This document shows, in pieces, positions 1 to 9,270 of a stretch of 64,000 bases of DNA. The DNA is taken from the NCBI RefSeq assembly GCF_002259585.1, contig NZ_MWWS01000002.1, positions 1-64,000 on the forward strand, read 5' to 3'. Origin of the DNA: Bombiscardovia coagulans. Lineage in GTDB: Bacteria; Actinomycetota; Actinomycetes; Actinomycetales; Bifidobacteriaceae. A model generated the notes under the pieces. That model was given only the letters and a program-made list of their open reading frames with translations, was not told the origin of the DNA and made no database searches. The first letter of the stretch is position 1. Each line of letters begins with the position of its first letter. A program made the position numbers and the translations under genes.

Positions 1-255
1 AATAAAGAATTTCATGCCCGGGTAAATGGCTCTCCCATTTGCAATGCGCTCCTCACCGAGATAACATTTACAACAATTACCGCTCTTGTAGTAAGCCACA
101 TCAATCTCTACAATTTTTACTGCAGACTCAAACGATAACAAGTAGCAGTCCGTCTACGTATTCGTTTTATACCATGCATTGATTTGTTCAAACAGTAGTA
201 ACCGTTTAATCACAGTGTCATTTACCAGAGTTTTAGACTTACGATAATATTGCAT
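1..255 (-). pseudogene. Unknown gene fragment with nonsense codon, runs off the window edge
   Basis: An ATG at 255-253 on the minus strand has a good ribosome binding site (GAGGA about 8 bases upstream). The frame reads 33 codons, then meets TAG at 156-154. After that stop the same frame stays open to base 1 and keeps a plausible composition (for example CCKCYLGEE). This looks like a gene killed by one nonsense codon, or a 33-residue peptide followed by chance open frame. I do not recognise the product. The other end of the gene lies outside the window. Confidence 0.35.
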
Positions 256-426
256 GATGTCCGTCCTCACAGTGAACTGACAATGTTTTTAAACGTGTAA
301 CGGTCACGTTTTCTCGCGGGAAAGCCAATAATACGATTACGAATATCCTGTCTATCCCTTAACACTCTCATTAAGGACATGACAGTAATACTGCAATCCT
401 TGTTTTGTCTTCTGGTGAGTTCATTC

Positions 427-612
427 ATGCGAGTCACCTTTCTACTAGTCATTCCTGTACAACCCCTCACTTATCTATATGCGTCCAAAAATAAGCAGCA
501 AGTATTCAACGGTGAATACGAGTGTCTTTTACCAGATGATGGTGTATGGAAAACGGTTGACGATAAGCGCATAGGTGTGCTTGTACCATATAATCTAGTG
601 CTGAAAGGATAA
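427..612 (+). CDS. Small hypothetical protein (61 aa)
   Basis: Unrecognised 61-residue protein. An in-frame ATG exists at 379, but the one at 427 has the better ribosome binding site (GGTGAG, 7-base spacing), so I chose it. The N-terminus is hydrophobic (MRVTFLLVIPVQPLTY) and could be a single membrane segment. The remainder is polar and ends KRIGVLVPYNLVLKG. The stop lies only 5 bases before the next gene, so the two are probably co-transcribed. No catalytic motif is visible. It lies in an element-like region with other small genes of unknown role. Confidence 0.45.
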   Translation: MRVTFLLVIPVQPLTYLYASKNKQQVFNGEYECLLPDDGVWKTVDDKRIGVLVPYNLVLKG

Positions 613-617
613 AACGC

Positions 618-1073
618 ATGAGCAATGATGCGCGTAAACCAAAAAACTCTCCTGGTTCCACAGGAGGACAATACGATACTAAACCTGGTGGAAAAGGACA
701 AGACTTACCATCTCTAGCAGAAGCTACTCAAACACCAACAAACACAAACCAGAGAGACGCTAATGCTAAAACTAAGTACGCTCCTGATTTTGAAACAATC
801 ATCAATCCTTCTGCCACAAGTTTTGAGGATATTGTTCGAACAGCAGCAGGAGACTTTCAAGACGATTTCGATATAGAGAGCGCAACGAAAGACTATGTCG
901 ATGAGATCAACAAGATTACCAATCCTCTAGGAGTAAGCGTAACCGAGAGCGGAAAAGCATACTGCTCATATAATGCTGATATTGATGATGATGCGATTAC
1001 TGAAGGCGTAAACAATATTGATATTTACAAAATCCTTCAACGTCACGACAAGCAGGAAGATGAGAATATGTGA
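618..1073 (+). CDS. Hypothetical mobile-element protein (151 aa)
   Basis: A soluble acidic protein of 151 residues with a clear ribosome binding site (AAAGGA, 10 bases before ATG). The first 30 residues are a basic, disordered segment with RKPKNSPGSTGGQYD. Similar N-terminal patterns occur, as far as I recall, in small proteins on actinobacterial integrative elements and phages. The rest is helical and acidic, with no transmembrane segment and no recognisable active site. It follows the 61-residue gene by 5 bases and is followed by a strong hairpin terminator. No function can be assigned. Confidence 0.6.
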   Translation: MSNDARKPKNSPGSTGGQYDTKPGGKGQDLPSLAEATQTPTNTNQRDANAKTKYAPDFETIINPSATSFEDIVRTAAGDFQDDFDIESATKDYVDEINKITNPLGVSVTESGKAYCSYNADIDDDAITEGVNNIDIYKILQRHDKQEDENM

Positions 1074-1124
1074 TAAATAGTTAAAAAATCTAAGATTGTT
1101 TTATACTGTATTATCGATTGAAAT

Positions 1125-1156
1125 GAGGTTCTGTACTCTATTAAGTACAGAACCTC
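1125..1156 (+). terminator. Hairpin terminator after the 618-1073 gene
   Basis: Perfect 13-bp inverted repeat: GAGGTTCTGTACT at 1125-1137 and its complement at 1144-1156, with a 6-base loop. It lies 52 bases after the stop codon. There is no long T tract, so termination may be partial. Confidence 0.65.
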
Positions 1157-1187
1157 AAACAACTGGTAGCAAGTACCTGCACTATTG

Positions 1188-1322
1188 TTAATTCACTTTT
1201 AGATTTTTCCAGTAATTATCTTCTTTGATGTTTGCTGGTACAGGAGTCTTATTAAATAGAAATGGTACGCCAGTTACTCTTCCAAACTTTAAACAAAACA
1301 ATAAAACTTTTGAGCTTGTCAT
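1188..1322 (-). pseudogene. Possible C-terminal gene remnant (44 codons)
   Basis: Within the 1074-1431 intergenic stretch, the minus strand carries a short open frame from ATG at 1322 to TAA at 1188. Its composition is protein-like (KFGRVTGVPFLFNKTPVPANI). There is no ribosome binding site, and the upstream part reaches a stop quickly, so it reads best as the tail of a deleted gene. The family is unknown. The rest of this gap holds only the terminator and the leader of the Panacea gene. Confidence 0.2.
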
Positions 1323-1417
1323 TATTGTCGACAAACCTGTTATATAAGCATAATGAATCTACTTGTTGTTCCATCAATTATTTTTGGACGCATAAAACTA
1401 GTATCAGATTAAAAAGA

Positions 1418-1865
1418 GGGTGGAGGATTCAATGATTATGATAGTTGATGTAGCAGCGTATATTCTCCGCATGTGTGGGACGATGACTACTATGAAATTG
1501 GAGAAGCTTGTATTTTATTCGCAAGCTCAGTCACTTGTCAGTCGTTCTCAACCGTTGTTTGAAGCAGATTTTGAAGCATGGCGAAGTGGCCCGGTGTCAC
1601 CAGAATTGTTCGCCTTACACAAGGGACAGTTTTTGATTTACGATGGTGACCTCACCACTCATGGCATCCTTAAAGGTGAAGAATGTACGATTATGGACAT
1701 GGTTTGTCAGTCGCTTTCACCATTATCTGGCAATACTCTCAGTAGTAAAGTCTGTTCTGAAGCACCATGGAAAACCACTCGTCACAATCTTAATCCTGAT
1801 GCTACTTGTCATACTATAATCAGTAAAACTCTGATGAAAAACTACTACACCAACCACCCCATTAT
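1418..1865 (+). repeat. Long inverted duplication, arm 1 (partner 47490-47940)
   Basis: The sequence from just before GGAGG to the codons for NYYTNHP of the Panacea gene recurs on the minus strand at 47490-47940 with only scattered substitutions. Sequence outside these limits is unrelated. The arms are about 46 kb apart and inverted. Confidence 0.8.
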
Positions 1866-1884
1866 GGTAGACAGTAATTCATAA
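1432..1884 (+). CDS. Panacea (DUF4065/SocA-like) domain protein, copy 1
   Basis: Protein of about 150 residues with the Panacea signature: TMKLEKLVFYSQAQSL near residue 22, then LFEADFEAWRSGPVSPELF and a C-terminal SEAPWK. Panacea proteins are antitoxins in varied toxin-antitoxin pairs; SocA acts as a ClpXP adaptor. I chose ATG 1432, with GGAGG 5 bases upstream; ATG 1438 is also possible. No obvious toxin is adjacent: a small HTH regulator follows and an intergenic hairpin precedes. A copy about 95% identical lies in inverted orientation at 47479-47919. The C-terminal residues of the two copies differ because the duplication ends before the stop codon. Confidence 0.85.
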   Translation: MIMIVDVAAYILRMCGTMTTMKLEKLVFYSQAQSLVSRSQPLFEADFEAWRSGPVSPELFALHKGQFLIYDGDLTTHGILKGEECTIMDMVCQSLSPLSGNTLSSKVCSEAPWKTTRHNLNPDATCHTIISKTLMKNYYTNHPIMVDSNS

Positions 1885-2026
1885 TCTATGTTACATACCA
1901 TTAATACTGCCGTGGCTACACAACGGTAGTATGAACATATCCCCCAACCATTAACGCATGTTCACTCTTGCAAATGCAAGCCACGTACACTTCTCGTGTA
2001 TAGCATCACATACGAGGAGATCGAAC

Positions 2027-2410
2027 ATGCGTGACTATAATTCACCCCACACATATCATATGCTGCGCCTCCTGTCAGAAGCAACTGTGTTCCGGCAAGC
2101 TCGAGAATCATTACATATCACCATCGAGGATTTAGCGAGCCTACTCCAAGTCTCAACCACATGCGTACACGCCTGGGAGCATGGCCACTACACAATACCA
2201 GTTGAAGTATGCGAGCGCGTATACCAGTTAAGCATATTCACAGCGGATACTATTATCTGCAACAGTCAGATCAGTACAGACGAACATTTATCTAATATGC
2301 CTATAGCCTGGCAGCGCATGGTGCACGATATCCAAACTAGTAGAGCAACATATGCGCTCACTACAGGACAGATGCCAGCAGAAATCAGTTCAATCAACCA
2401 TATTTTTTGA
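2027..2410 (+). CDS. Xre-type helix-turn-helix regulator
   Basis: A 127-residue protein with an N-terminal Xre/Cro helix-turn-helix: FRQARESLHITIEDLASLLQ and then VSTTCVHAWEHG. ATG 2027 has a strong GAGGAG ribosome binding site; the frame is open upstream from 1958, but that start has none. The C-terminal half is helical and unrecognised. It probably controls the adjoining element genes at 2.4-3.6 kb, which run in the same direction, or the preceding Panacea gene. No operator is obvious. Confidence 0.7.
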   Translation: MRDYNSPHTYHMLRLLSEATVFRQARESLHITIEDLASLLQVSTTCVHAWEHGHYTIPVEVCERVYQLSIFTADTIICNSQISTDEHLSNMPIAWQRMVHDIQTSRATYALTTGQMPAEISSINHIF

Positions 2411-2464
2411 AAAATGCGCATTTGTCCCCCCCGATTTTGCTAAAACACTAATATCATATTGATT

Positions 2465-2641
2465 ATGACAATCAAAGCAAATACTCAAAAGCATAAAAAC
2501 GAACACATAACGATTAACCTAGGAGAAGCTGAACTCGTACTAACGTCATACCAATCACAAAACCTCATACCAATAAGAGCTTTCACCGTCATCATTGACA
2601 ACACGACAATCACCCGCACTGGGCATAGGCTACATGTATGA
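2465..2641 (+). CDS. Small hypothetical protein (58 aa)
   Basis: A 58-residue protein whose TGA overlaps the ATG of the next gene (ATGA at 2638-2641), which argues for translational coupling and a real gene. ATG 2465 was chosen over the TTG at 2459. The ribosome binding site is weak. The protein is polar with predicted beta character (AFTVIIDNTTITRTGHR) and no membrane segment. The function is unknown; the coupling suggests it works with the membrane-anchored protein downstream. Confidence 0.5.
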   Translation: MTIKANTQKHKNEHITINLGEAELVLTSYQSQNLIPIRAFTVIIDNTTITRTGHRLHV

Positions 2642-3621
2642 CAAAATATCGCAAACAGTCACTACTACTCATCCTCATTGCAATAGGATTCACCCTGACC
2701 GTCACACTCATCATCACCATAATCAACCTCAACACCCATCACCAACAATCACAAGCCACTAGTACGACAACCACTCACACATCAACAACCCCTCTAAATA
2801 AGCAAGAGCTAATCAACATTGCATACACGTTCGAGCATGCGAGTCGAGACTGGGGTATTAACCCGACAACCATCACCCAATACAGTCAACAAGACACCTC
2901 AACCCTGCTCCAAGCAATACGCACACCTACCAAACTCAACAATAATCAACTCACCAATATCTCCGTCATTACACCACCGACAGACGCAGGACCCAACGCC
3001 CCAAGCACATATTGCACCAACAACATTACTAACCCATGCCAAGACTACCCCACACAACTCGACTACCAGCGGGCCACACACTGGACCCTCGGTGCTCATA
3101 TTGTTCCCGATAGTTTACAAGCCACCATTGTGAACAACAATCAAGTTAAAGTAACAGGTAAAATACAAATAATCGTATGGTCATCCAATCGAAACGCAGC
3201 ACAACGAGTCACCAGCGATCACACACACTGGTGGGCGTTCACACCATTTATCACATCAACCCAATTTCAAGATGAGCTGACCATTAACTCCGAGCATAAA
3301 GTCAGTAAACGAACAGGCACTATCAATCGATGGTTTTTCGACCCCTGGTATAGTCCATGGACAGACAATGCAGCAGACTGGGTAACCAGCTATGGTGATC
3401 ATCTAACACCAAATATTCCCATCAAAGGAACACCAGCCCCATTAGCGGATCTAAACCCAAGTCCAGGTGAACAACAAATCCAAAATCTCACAACAACCAC
3501 AGGACCATTATGGGATGCACTCCCCCAAGGTAACACCATTCCCATCAACCCAGGTGAACAACAACCCAAACAACTTGACCCTGATCAAGACCTACAAAAC
3601 AGGAAAACAAAACAACAGTGA
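2638..3621 (+). CDS. Membrane-anchored extracytoplasmic protein, possibly of a conjugation apparatus
   Basis: A 327-residue protein with a short basic cytoplasmic start, one transmembrane helix at about residues 9-30 (LLLILIAIGFTLTVTLIITI), a Thr/Ser-rich linker, and a long extracytoplasmic domain. The tail is rich in Pro, Gln and Asn. The topology matches VirB8/TcpC-type conjugation proteins. The next gene, convergent, is a peptidoglycan hydrolase of the kind found in such systems. This role is inferred from topology and context only; I see no diagnostic motif. The first codons overlap the upstream gene by 4 bases. Codon use is AT-rich and ACC/ACA-heavy. Confidence 0.6.
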   Translation: MTKYRKQSLLLILIAIGFTLTVTLIITIINLNTHHQQSQATSTTTTHTSTTPLNKQELINIAYTFEHASRDWGINPTTITQYSQQDTSTLLQAIRTPTKLNNNQLTNISVITPPTDAGPNAPSTYCTNNITNPCQDYPTQLDYQRATHWTLGAHIVPDSLQATIVNNNQVKVTGKIQIIVWSSNRNAAQRVTSDHTHWWAFTPFITSTQFQDELTINSEHKVSKRTGTINRWFFDPWYSPWTDNAADWVTSYGDHLTPNIPIKGTPAPLADLNPSPGEQQIQNLTTTTGPLWDALPQGNTIPINPGEQQPKQLDPDQDLQNRKTKQQ

Positions 3622-4866
3622 TTACTTCCACTGTTGATGACGGAAAAACAGTATGTCACCAGCCTGTGCTTTGCTAATCCAACGATCCCCACGATACGAA
3701 TTCCAGGAAGCACTCCCATCAGCATTACCTTCACTAATACGAATCCTCCAGCCAGAAGCATCATTGACTACTTCCTCAACGACAGCCACATGCCCAGGTG
3801 GTGGACCCGAAAAAGGTGCGCTATTACCAGACACACCATCACCTGGACGCGGACTCATGTCAACCGTCCACCCAGGTTGATTTCTTACATTCCGTCCAAT
3901 CTCACCACCATTGCCTCGCACCCAATTCCAACCGTCCATACCATGAATCATTGCCAATCGATTCCACGCGTACCACACACACTGATGACCCGCTTCTAAA
4001 TGAGCGTATAAGACACCAGCGTCTGAAGCTGAACAAATATGTTGACTACCCTGGCACATCCAACCGAAATCGCTTAAACCTCGTTGAGGAGCACCACCTA
4101 CCGTTCCCACGGTAGCAGCATTACTATTAGTATCTGGTGTTTGACAAGAATCATTTCGACCAGTAGAAGATGACACTACCCCAGGTTGAGCAGTAAATGA
4201 TACTGAACCCAATTGCTGATAAAACATCATTGCTTGAGTGCGACGAAACTGTTCGTTACGTGATGCCCAGGCAGGCCGTTCCCAGCCAGCCATCCATGCT
4301 ATCGCAGCAACCTGAGGATCATCAGTTTTCAACCAGGTGTCTTTTAACGAACCATTAATAATGGATACACCTTCTGCTTGCACTTGAGATAAATACACAT
4401 TATTAAACGATGACTCAGCAGTCTCTGCTAGCATTCTCGCCTGACCTTCAACATCACTATCAGGCACATTACCTAAACCATGAGCATCAAACCAAACTCG
4501 GATTTTACTACGGGGTGTCCATTGAGCTAAACCGAATCCTCCTCCTCCAATCTCAGCACGGTCAGCTCGCATTCCTGATTCTGCCTGCAAATTACCTAAT
4601 ACACCAGCAGTAGCTGCTTTCGAATATCCGTGAGCAGCAAACACGTTTGCCACATGAAGTGCTGTTTCAGAAACATCAACTACCTCATGATGTGTATTAG
4701 CTTCCAAGTGAGAGCACTCCACTCTCTTCGAGGACACCGTCTCACTGGCACTTATAGCTCCACCAGATGTTGTTACTACAGCAGACTGAACCACACCTCC
4801 AAAACACATCAATACCACACTAAACACACCTGCGCCAGCTACCATTAAACGTTTCCAACTCCACAT
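3622..4866 (-). CDS. Secreted peptidoglycan hydrolase: phage-tail-lysozyme-like plus CHAP domain
   Basis: A 414-residue exported hydrolase. The start at 4866 (MWSWKRLMVAGAGVFSVVLM) gives a normal signal peptide or membrane anchor and has AGGTG upstream; the frame is open further upstream, but that start would bury the signal. Residues about 70-190 resemble the phage tail lysozyme domain (VFAAHGYSKAATAGVLGNLQ, then ESGM and GFGLAQWTP). Residues about 275-414 form a CHAP amidase/endopeptidase domain with GHQCVWYAWNRL (catalytic Cys) and PPGHVAVVEEV (catalytic His). Such bifunctional enzymes open the wall for conjugation machines or act as lysins. It is convergent with, and directly abuts, the membrane-anchored protein gene. 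Domain calls are from visible motifs. Confidence 0.85.
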   Translation of the reverse strand: MWSWKRLMVAGAGVFSVVLMCFGGVVQSAVVTTSGGAISASETVSSKRVECSHLEANTHHEVVDVSETALHVANVFAAHGYSKAATAGVLGNLQAESGMRADRAEIGGGGFGLAQWTPRSKIRVWFDAHGLGNVPDSDVEGQARMLAETAESSFNNVYLSQVQAEGVSIINGSLKDTWLKTDDPQVAAIAWMAGWERPAWASRNEQFRRTQAMMFYQQLGSVSFTAQPGVVSSSTGRNDSCQTPDTNSNAATVGTVGGAPQRGLSDFGWMCQGSQHICSASDAGVLYAHLEAGHQCVWYAWNRLAMIHGMDGWNWVRGNGGEIGRNVRNQPGWTVDMSPRPGDGVSGNSAPFSGPPPGHVAVVEEVVNDASGWRIRISEGNADGSASWNSYRGDRWISKAQAGDILFFRHQQWK

Positions 4867-4928
4867 ACTCACACCTATGCCCGTAACGCATAGTACTAAG
4901 TAAGAACGCAAGGAAAGGAACAATAACC

Positions 4929-5126
4929 ATGAGCACGGTAGCATGTATCTTCATTAGTTTCATCGCAGGAATCATAGTAGGATTCATGACAGAAGGATTA
5001 GCAGCTGGAAATCGAATCTACAATCAACAACAAAACATCAATCAACTCACCAAACTTTGCGAAGATCAGCAGCATGAGATTAGTACGCACGATAGCGCCA
5101 GCCCTACTAACCCTTCCACCCTCTAA
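4929..5126 (+). CDS. Small membrane protein (65 aa)
   Basis: A single hydrophobic helix (ACIFISFIAGIIVGFMTEGL) is followed by a hydrophilic, Gln-rich tail with a short coiled-coil look. The ribosome binding site is strong (AAGGAAAGGA) about 9 bases before the ATG. It is divergent from the hydrolase gene. Similar one-helix proteins are common on phages and conjugative elements. No function can be assigned. The 5127-5488 interval after it holds no gene that I can support. Confidence 0.6.
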   Translation: MSTVACIFISFIAGIIVGFMTEGLAAGNRIYNQQQNINQLTKLCEDQQHEISTHDSASPTNPSTL

Positions 5127-5488
5127 CAACACCCACTAACCCGATTTTATGTAAACTGCGAAACCTCATACACGAACCATTTCATACACTATCAACCTCA
5201 TTAATCAACAGTTATCACACACAGATTCATATTTTTATGACACCAGCCGTAACACCACACCTACAACACAAACGACACATACCAGCATTAATACGCTTTC
5301 TTAACAAGGGCAGGAAACTGTAAAGCCGCATAATGCCGGTGTTTTACACAGATGGTGCGGTAGCGTTGTATTCTGCTGGCTGGCTCTTCTTAACATGCGG
5401 TAAATGGGTGCTTCGCTTATTAAGGTAAGGGTTTATAAGTGTCCCACGTATGCCATTGTTCATAGTGTGACTAGTATTGCCTGTTATG

Positions 5489-5929
5489 TCATAGCGAATG
5501 GGTCGCAATGGTTTCACATTGATGCATACGACTAACAAGATTCGCAGCTTCGTTTTCACCTATTGCTGTCAACACATGCTCATCTACAGTAAGTGCTAGG
5601 CGTTTGCGTTGTTCAGCACTGAGCGTGTGGCGAATGGCGAGTTGTGCAAGTACAGACGGTTTCGTATCCCAAGACAATTGTTCCACGTGTTCACATGTCA
5701 GATCTGAACGTTGAGCGATCCGTATTCGAACAGCTATCGACTCATCATTAATTAAGTCGTGTATATGTTTATCGGTAAGATCAGCCCGTCCCGCTGCAAC
5801 CCATCGTATTGGCTCCCACGTGCTGTATACAGCATCATCGAGATTCCCTTCTCCTTGTTCAACCTGTAGTGCAACTGCAATCCATGATGATTCTTTCACA
5901 GTCAAATCTATGCATGTTCGAAAGCGCAT
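5489..5929 (-). CDS. Leucine-rich-repeat-variant-like protein (146 aa)
   Basis: A 146-residue protein with short helical repeats of the type DLTDKHIHDLIND, DLTCEHVEQLSWD and TLSAEQRKRLALT, each followed by a VAIRIAQR/VLAQLAIR-like helix. This pattern resembles the variant leucine-rich repeats of actinobacterial proteins. It has no signal peptide and no catalytic motif. It is divergent from the LPATG surface protein at 5968. The start is set by the only ATG near the 5' end (MRFRTCIDLT); the ribosome binding site is weak. The function is unknown. Confidence 0.5.
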   Translation of the reverse strand: MRFRTCIDLTVKESSWIAVALQVEQGEGNLDDAVYSTWEPIRWVAAGRADLTDKHIHDLINDESIAVRIRIAQRSDLTCEHVEQLSWDTKPSVLAQLAIRHTLSAEQRKRLALTVDEHVLTAIGENEAANLVSRMHQCETIATHSL

Positions 5930-5967
5930 AGAGGTAGAACGTGAGTTCGCATTGAAAGGAGCGAATA

Positions 5968-8139
5968 GTGAAAGTAACTAAAATATTTTCTGTTGCCTTG
6001 TGTGCAATGGTTTGCGCTGGAATTTTAGCAAGCCCAGCATGGGCAGTAGAATCTGTTAACCCGCCTCAATCAAATAATATAGTAACTCATACGGATACCG
6101 GTAATGATTTTCGTATGATGCTGTCTCGTGCCCAGGTATACGTGGAAGCCCAATCAGCTAAACCAATGGGTGTACAAGTGTATACGACTGATAGTTTTCT
6201 CGTCTTAAACCAGGCATATCAATATGCTCGACAATTAGGTGCAGGCGTATCTGATGAGATATACGCGCAAACTACTGAACGCTTACGTCAAGCAATTGAC
6301 CAATTGACACCGAATTCGTGGTGGATTGCTGATCATAAGGATATTCAATTGCATCCTCAAGGTTCAAACCTGCTTAAAGTTGACTGGGCTTGTGGTTCTT
6401 CACCTGGTACTGATGTGGATGTGATAAGTTCCGATGGACACAAGTGGCGCATACATCAATCAGGTTCTGATACGTCTACTATGGAACAGTTTGGCATAAC
6501 AAAAACAACTCGTCGTTATACTGCTCCAACGAATACAAGTCCAGTTCAGTTAATTCCAGGTCTTGCTCTCTCTCATGTTCCAGAAATATTGATTACGGCA
6601 TCATGGTCAACAGGTAACGTAATCACAGCGAACGGTAACTCTTTTACACTGTCTGGTTCCACCTGGAAGACTAACGTGAAAGTAATGTTACCAGCTGATA
6701 ATAGTGTCCCTGCGTCAGTACGCTTATCAAATGGTATCTCCGTACCAATCACATGGTCTGACGATGTTAAATCTGATGTTGACGGCAAAATAATGAGCCG
6801 TTCAGGTGTGGCTACCGGCAGTTTAGCAGGCAACCAGTTTGAAGTTTCTGTCGTAGCTTCTAGAACATATGATCAGTCTATTGCAATTAATGTGGTGCGT
6901 TCCACAGCCGATGGTCAATCTTCGCGTATTCCTGTAATTGCAGCTGGTAGTAAAGCATCAGAATTAGTGGAACATAAAGTGTTACCTGACTTGGATTATG
7001 CGGCAACTGCTGACTCGTATACTATTTCAGTTGATCATGGTGCTGATGTGTTGAAGGTTGATACACGTCCAGGATTGCGTAAAGGCGGTATACGTACGTT
7101 TGATATCTCGATCATATATCGTGATACTGCGGGAACCCAACACAATAAGATGGTGCACGTGGAACAAGGATTTAAACCTGCTGAACGCAAAAGTGATAAT
7201 CCTGAAGCAGCATTAAACGGTATTATGGTTAACGGCCATCTGATAGACGGTTGGGATCGTGATGTGTTAGATTATACGATCACAGCACATGGTGATGAAC
7301 CATACAAGATTAGTCCAAAACCTGCTGATGGTCAGACCGTAACAGCAGGAGATGTACGACAAACCGCATACACTACGGTTCAAGAATGGACAGTCACGAA
7401 ACATGGCCAATCCCGTGTTTACTCGGTAAGTGTTGTTCGCCCTCACACTGTACCTACAGCTGATGAAGCATTCAAACCCAGCGACCTTATAGACGTGGAT
7501 GGTAAAAGTACTGCTCCTCGACCTGATTATACTGGGCTAAAATCTACTGGATTCTTTGTTGACGGCAAGTATACAGTTTCACCTGATGATACTTATCAGA
7601 TTCCTATTGGCGGACAATTTGCGTATGAAAGTTTTTCAGGTCAAACGGTACTAGTTTCACAAGCTCGCATCAAAGGTATGACATGGAAATATACGTTGGA
7701 TGTTCTTTCGCCTGATGGTTCAAGAACAGGCCAAACAGTTCGTACTGTAACGTTCATTACCGAGAGTACTCATCGAGCCACATTAACTGGTGTTCGTTTT
7801 GATAACAAAGAGTTATCTGACTTTAAACCTAACGTTCTGGAATATCAGGTCAACGTCAATAACCCTGACCAGTACACGGTAACACCACTGTTTGATCGTC
7901 AGACCGGCATGTCAGTATCCACTCATAAAAATAATGGTGTAGCTCAAGTAAACGTGGTTAGTGCTGACGGTTTAGAGAAAACAACATACACGTTCCACGT
8001 GAAAGCCACTGACAAATCTAACAGCAAAATAATTGACCAATTACCTGCAACTGGTGTTACTCTTTTAGGGTTGGCAATAACAGCTGGTATTGCTCTCATT
8101 TTCAGCATATATCTGTTACTGAAAAAACGTACTCAGTGA
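5968..8139 (+). CDS. LPXTG-anchored surface protein with FIVAR and cadherin-like beta-sandwich domains
   Basis: A 723-residue cell-wall protein. The GTG start at 5968 follows a good GAAAGGAG site. Residues 1-27 are a signal peptide ending SPAWAVES. Residues about 48-115 look like a FIVAR helical module (LNQAYQYARQLGAGVSDEIY). The middle and C-terminal thirds hold repeated beta-sandwich modules of the cadherin-like Ig kind (LNGIMVNGHLIDGWD and LTGVRFDNKELSDF). The C-terminus is a sorting signal: QLPATG, a hydrophobic helix, and KKRTQ. Sortase would link it to peptidoglycan. A catalytic domain is not visible, so it is more likely an adhesin or scaffold than an enzyme. The gene is monocistronic and followed by a strong terminator. 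Confidence 0.9.
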   Translation: MKVTKIFSVALCAMVCAGILASPAWAVESVNPPQSNNIVTHTDTGNDFRMMLSRAQVYVEAQSAKPMGVQVYTTDSFLVLNQAYQYARQLGAGVSDEIYAQTTERLRQAIDQLTPNSWWIADHKDIQLHPQGSNLLKVDWACGSSPGTDVDVISSDGHKWRIHQSGSDTSTMEQFGITKTTRRYTAPTNTSPVQLIPGLALSHVPEILITASWSTGNVITANGNSFTLSGSTWKTNVKVMLPADNSVPASVRLSNGISVPITWSDDVKSDVDGKIMSRSGVATGSLAGNQFEVSVVASRTYDQSIAINVVRSTADGQSSRIPVIAAGSKASELVEHKVLPDLDYAATADSYTISVDHGADVLKVDTRPGLRKGGIRTFDISIIYRDTAGTQHNKMVHVEQGFKPAERKSDNPEAALNGIMVNGHLIDGWDRDVLDYTITAHGDEPYKISPKPADGQTVTAGDVRQTAYTTVQEWTVTKHGQSRVYSVSVVRPHTVPTADEAFKPSDLIDVDGKSTAPRPDYTGLKSTGFFVDGKYTVSPDDTYQIPIGGQFAYESFSGQTVLVSQARIKGMTWKYTLDVLSPDGSRTGQTVRTVTFITESTHRATLTGVRFDNKELSDFKPNVLEYQVNVNNPDQYTVTPLFDRQTGMSVSTHKNNGVAQVNVVSADGLEKTTYTFHVKATDKSNSKIIDQLPATGVTLLGLAITAGIALIFSIYLLLKKRTQ

Positions 8140-8158
8140 ACTGATTCTACAAAATATT

Positions 8159-8200
8159 AAGAATGGTCGCGTATACAGCATGCTTTGCGCGACCATTCTT
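8159..8200. terminator. Bidirectional hairpin terminator
   Basis: A perfect 13-bp inverted repeat (AAGAATGGTCGCG at 8159-8171, complement at 8188-8200) between the converging surface-protein gene and the gene at 8287-9252. It can serve both strands. Confidence 0.8.
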
Positions 8201-8286
8201 CATGTCTGATACTAGTTTTGTTTAAATTCTCCCAGAACTTGTGGAGCATATAAGTTGTGTTTCTTATGACTGGTTAGTTTCGTCTG

Positions 8287-9252
8287 TCAGATACCATTGA
8301 GTGATGCTGGGATGTGCCAAGTGTTCGAGTTGGGGAATCCGAAAGCTTGAGCAATGTTATTAAGGTTAGTTCGCATCCAGTGCCGTGGTGGCTGTGGTGT
8401 GCCAGGTTGTGGTTGGAAGTTGTCTGTACAGGTCATGGTTTGTTTCCATGCGGTTACGGTGGTGGCGTGCATATGTGGCTGGTTGGCGGTGAGAGCTTCA
8501 AGTTTTGTTAGTAAATGATTGTTGCTGGCGTCAAGCCAGCAGACGTGCATGGTTTTGCAAGCTGGGTGTGAGAGTTGTTGTTGCCATCGTTTGATTTTTG
8601 CTTCTAGTCCCATGTTGGCGGATGCGGTTAGTTCGATACTGATGATGGTGTGTTCCCCTTTAAGGATCAGGTCTGGTCCGCCACTACCCATGAGAGGGTC
8701 ACTGGTTATAAGGCTGAAACGTCCGTAAAGTTCCCCGTAGGTAAGCCATCCTTGTTGGCGTGCTTGTATGGCGAGGTCAACACAAATGAGGTTGTGTCGA
8801 TCGTATTGTCTTGCTCCTCGTAATGGTCCTGGTCCTAGTGCAATCATTTGTACGGGGTTAACTTCTAATTGTTCCAGTTGAGATTCAATGCGAGCATGTA
8901 TTGGCAGTCGTACAGCCATCCACGGTGCTCGGTATGGTGACGCGGCTGTTCGTGCGTTGACACTAATTGGGTAACCAACATCGATTAATTGTAATGCTGC
9001 CATGTCTCGATAGAGACTAGCTTTGGCTTGTCGAGGGAGCTTGGGGTTGAGCTCGTGGAGTTGACTGGTTTCGATAGTACGATACTCATGGATTAATGCG
9101 AGTGCTTGTAGTACAAGGTGAAGGCGTTGTTTGATTCGGTGGTGTGCTTGTTTGGTGTCTGGTAACCATCCTGGTTTTGAACCTAGTGTACAGTCCCACC
9201 AGTTGAGTTGACTTCCTGCTTGCCACCATGTGGGGTCTATTGGATTTAGCAT
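8287..9252 (-). CDS. Replication-relaxation-like mobile element protein
   Basis: A 321-residue protein. The N-terminal third carries a winged-helix-like region (IHEYRTIETSQLHELNPKLP). The C-terminal half has GPDLILKGEHTIISIELTAS followed by a basic helix, the arrangement seen in replication-relaxation (relaxosome accessory) proteins of actinobacterial elements and in some nuclease folds. It probably binds element DNA during transfer or replication. It is downstream of the RusA-like gene on the same strand (18-base gap), suggesting one operon. The family assignment rests on motif layout and context and is tentative. Confidence 0.5.
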   Translation of the reverse strand: MLNPIDPTWWQAGSQLNWWDCTLGSKPGWLPDTKQAHHRIKQRLHLVLQALALIHEYRTIETSQLHELNPKLPRQAKASLYRDMAALQLIDVGYPISVNARTAASPYRAPWMAVRLPIHARIESQLEQLEVNPVQMIALGPGPLRGARQYDRHNLICVDLAIQARQQGWLTYGELYGRFSLITSDPLMGSGGPDLILKGEHTIISIELTASANMGLEAKIKRWQQQLSHPACKTMHVCWLDASNNHLLTKLEALTANQPHMHATTVTAWKQTMTCTDNFQPQPGTPQPPRHWMRTNLNNIAQAFGFPNSNTWHIPASLNGI

Positions 9253-9270
9253 ACTTATCTTCTATGCTGG

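Noticed and set aside
5344-5559. 71-codon open frame on the minus strand
   Set aside because: No ribosome site, overlaps the better supported gene at 5489-5929 in another frame, and has no domain.
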